This document shows positions 63,726 through 64,000 of a DNA stretch of 64,000 bases, piece by piece. The notes under the pieces were generated by a model. That model saw nothing but the letters and a program-made list of their open reading frames with translations, was not told the origin of the DNA and searched no databases. A program made the translations under genes and the position numbers. Within the stretch, counting starts at the first letter, position 1, and each line of letters begins with the position of its first letter. The DNA lies in the NCBI GenBank assembly GCA_003248805.1, contig QFQY01000013.1, positions 1-64,000 on the forward strand. Reading direction: 5' to 3'. This DNA is from Chelatococcus sp. GTDB lineage: Bacteria; Pseudomonadota; Alphaproteobacteria; Rhizobiales; Beijerinckiaceae.

Positions 63726-64000
63726 ATGCCGCGATTGCTGTTGCTCCTGCCCGCCATGCTCCTCGGAGCCTGCGCGATCCACACATCGCGGACGAGCGTC
63801 GTCGTGCTGACCGAGAGCAAGGGCGTCGTGGAGGCCTGCACGAAGCTCGGCGATATCGACGGAGATTCGACGCTCGCCCCGATCCTGCTCGTGGACCAGG
63901 CGCGCGATTCCGCGATGGCGCGGCTGAAGATCAGGGCGGCGGACCTCGGCGGCACGCATGTGCTGACGTCGGTCGCCGATCCCAAATGGAAGGGGCCCGA
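63726..64000 (+). CDS. Lipoprotein, DUF4156-like, cut by the window end
   Basis: The visible 91 codons begin with a lipoprotein signal and lipobox LGAC ('LLLPAMLLGACAIHTS'), followed by 'SVVVLTESKGVVEACTKLGDIDGDS' and 'ARDSAMARLKIRAADLGGTHVLT'. The 'C-xx-LG-x-V/I' block and the 'A..L..KA..LGG.HV' ending resemble the DUF4156/RcsF-like lipoproteins. The stop lies beyond the window. Confidence 0.65.
   Translation, partial: MPRLLLLLPAMLLGACAIHTSRTSVVVLTESKGVVEACTKLGDIDGDSTLAPILLVDQARDSAMARLKIRAADLGGTHVLTSVADPKWKGP

Overview
The window is high-G+C chromosomal DNA with about one gene per kilobase. It carries a typical alphaproteobacterial (order Hyphomicrobiales) gene set: purL-bolA-grxD, tlpA/argH/lptM/lysA followed by a TIGR02302 protein, phbA/phbB/phaR, an Omp25/31-type porin, an HWE histidine kinase, and CtrA-type (TTAA-N7-TTAA) and EcfG-type (GGAAC-N17-CGTT) sites. 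The protein sequences and the dispersed palindromic repeats look most like Bosea or a relative. That genus call is an inference from recall, not from a search.

Layout: (1) 1-4.6 kb: a methyltransferase and a hotdog thioesterase, purL, bolA, grxD. (2) 4.4-10.4 kb: DUF1272 protein and tlpA-carbamoyltransferase on the minus strand; argH, lptM and lysA on the plus strand. (3) 10.5-18.3 kb: TIGR02302 protein, an EamA exporter, two MFS transporters, an M29 aminopeptidase. (4) 18.4-21.5 kb: polyhydroxybutyrate (PHB) locus phbA-DUF1737-phbB with divergent phaR. (5) 21.6-28.4 kb: GGDEF/EAL protein, rpmF, mtgA, ispA, a one-TM protein, purA. (6) 28.6-37.0 kb: phosphatase, M20 amidohydrolase, lpdA, then a compact run of six catabolic or oxidoreductase genes. 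(7) 37.2-45.6 kb: glmM, porin, gpmI, GST, HWE kinase, fhs. (8) 45.6-53.5 kb: an interrupted phnM, the divergent idnD/idnO pair, folD, cytosine-deaminase-like hydrolase, NAD(P)H oxidoreductase, MarR regulator, EamA transporter. (9) 53.7-64.0 kb: kup, a Fur/Zur regulator with ispG, a bdhA remnant fused into a patatin operon, DUF3830 protein, a CPA2 antiporter, a PHA-granule protein, and small envelope or stress proteins up to the edge.

Themes: PHB metabolism is spread over several loci (synthesis and regulation at 18-21 kb, a granule-system protein at 61 kb, a deleted bdhA beside a patatin lipase at 57.7 kb, and a BDH2-like hydroxybutyrate dehydrogenase at 34 kb). One-carbon metabolism is represented by fhs and folD. 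I see no insertion sequence, prophage, CRISPR array, rRNA or tRNA gene, or defence island. The most notable observations are an in-frame nonsense codon in phnM, the internally deleted bdhA still coupled to its neighbour, three exact CtrA-type boxes all in intergenic DNA, an EcfG-type promoter before a membrane stress-type protein, a DUF1737 gene inside phbAB, and two families of palindromic dispersed repeats.
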